Origin: Serinicoccus hydrothermalis
Lineage (GTDB): Bacteria; Actinomycetota; Actinomycetes; Actinomycetales; Dermatophilaceae
Reading direction: 5' to 3'
DNA: 64,000 nt
Assembly: GCF_001685415.1 (NCBI RefSeq)
Contig: NZ_CP014989.1
Location: 62,001-126,000, forward strand
Shown here: positions 63,683 to 64,000 of the stretch, one piece after another
Position numbering within the stretch: position 1 is the first letter of the stretch
How the letters are laid out: each line of letters starts with the position of its first letter
Translations under genes and position numbers: made by a program
The notes under the pieces: model-generated
Databases searched by the model: none
The model's input: only the letters and a program-made list of their open reading frames with translations
What the model was told of the DNA's origin: nothing

Positions 63683-64000
63683 TCAGCGGCCGCCGCGCCA
63701 CAGGCGCGGGCCCGTGCCCATGCGGCCGAGCGCCAGGGCCACCTGCAGCACCCACGCGTCCCGCGCGGTGTGCGGGTCCAGCCCCACGACCTCGCCCACC
63801 CGGCGCAGCCGGTAGCGGACGGTGTTGGGGTGCAGGAAGAGCAGGCGGGCGGTCGCCTCCAGCACCATCCCCTGGTCGAGGTAGGCCTGCACCGTGTCCA
63901 GCAGCGCCGAGGGGTGGTCGCGCAGCGGGGCGTAGACCCGGTCCACGAGCACCCGGCGCGCCGGGCCCTCGCCGAGCAGCGCCCGCTCCGGGAGCAGCTC
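63683..64000 (-). CDS. PucR/CdaR-type transcriptional regulator, probably FasR-like (C-terminal part only)
   Basis: Only the last 105 residues are inside the window; the gene continues beyond 64000. The visible part is the PucR-type C-terminal HTH: HPSALLDTVQAYLDQGMVLEATARLLFLHPNTVRYRLRRV, then GLDPHTARDAWVLQVALALGR. A regulator of this type directly upstream of fabD is the fatty acid synthesis activator FasR in Streptomyces and mycobacteria, which supports the same role here. No start can be given. Confidence 0.85.
   Translation of the reverse strand, partial: ELLPERALLGEGPARRVLVDRVYAPLRDHPSALLDTVQAYLDQGMVLEATARLLFLHPNTVRYRLRRVGEVVGLDPHTARDAWVLQVALALGRMGTGPRLWRGGR

Overview
The window is very GC-rich (about 72% by eye) and densely coded. 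It looks like a chromosomal segment from an actinobacterium of the order Micrococcales, most likely the Intrasporangiaceae/Ornithinimicrobiaceae group. The reasons are the gene order hrcA-dnaJ-rsmE-phoH-ybeY-CBS/CorC-era ... recO-uppS ... zur ... glyS ... dgt ... dnaG, actinobacterial families such as DUF3097, DUF3145 and DUF2277, a gluABCD-type uptake operon, and a type II fatty acid synthase cluster next to a PucR/FasR-type regulator. The lineage is inferred from gene content and was not checked by a search. I see no phage, insertion sequence, integrase, CRISPR array or replication origin.

Layout. 1-5.7 kb: an acetyltransferase, a membrane molybdopterin oxidoreductase with a fasciclin lipoprotein, then lepA-trmB. 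5.7-10.9 kb: an orphan AbiEi/DUF559-type nuclease gene bracketed by palindromic repeats, ppk2, hemW, a hairpin-rich 403-bp gap, a DUF4870 membrane protein and a DUF3097 protein. 11-20.8 kb: fumC, then the heat-shock and RNA-maturation block: CIRCE-hrcA-dnaJ-rsmE-MFS-phoH-ybeY-CBS/CorC-era. 20.8-25.6 kb: a PTS-dependent dihydroxyacetone kinase operon (dhaK, dhaL, and dhaM fused to HPr and a full enzyme I), then alkB. 25.7-35.1 kb: recO-uppS, a GNAT-methyltransferase fusion, a zinc uptake operon (znuA-znuC-znuB-zur, read leftwards from a Zur box), a second repeat-bracketed AbiEi/DUF559 gene, and glyS. 35.2-46.3 kb: a LysE-type exporter with its LysR regulator, dusB, a DJ-1/PfpI protein, a rhodanese and an aminotransferase, DUF2277, a small HExxH protein, dgt, nitronate monooxygenase, a kinase-like gene broken by an in-frame TGA, and a sugar nucleotidyltransferase. 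46.3-53.7 kb: an ECF sigma factor with its membrane partner, a stand-alone LigD-type polymerase domain, an MFS exporter and dnaG. 53.7-58.7 kb: tRNA-Asn, gluDCBA (leftward), a CAU tRNA, a CBS protein and DUF3145. 58.7-64 kb: a glycosyltransferase and fabF-acpP-fabH-fabD with the edge of a FasR-like regulator.

The features that stand out from ordinary annotation are as follows. (1) Two AbiEi-wHTH/DUF559 genes each sit between two copies of their own palindromic repeat, with the same geometry: about 80-90 bp upstream and 17-20 bp downstream. (2) The octamer GGTATGCC/GGCATACC occurs about 45 times, against about 2 expected from base composition. (3) A kinase-like gene is split by one in-frame TGA between two cysteine codons. 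(4) A palindromic 36-bp segment sits in frame inside the GTPase domain of lepA. (5) Very long perfect hairpins lie at convergent gene ends. (6) Many genes have a TANNNT-type -10 box only 6-9 bases before the start codon, which suggests leaderless transcripts.
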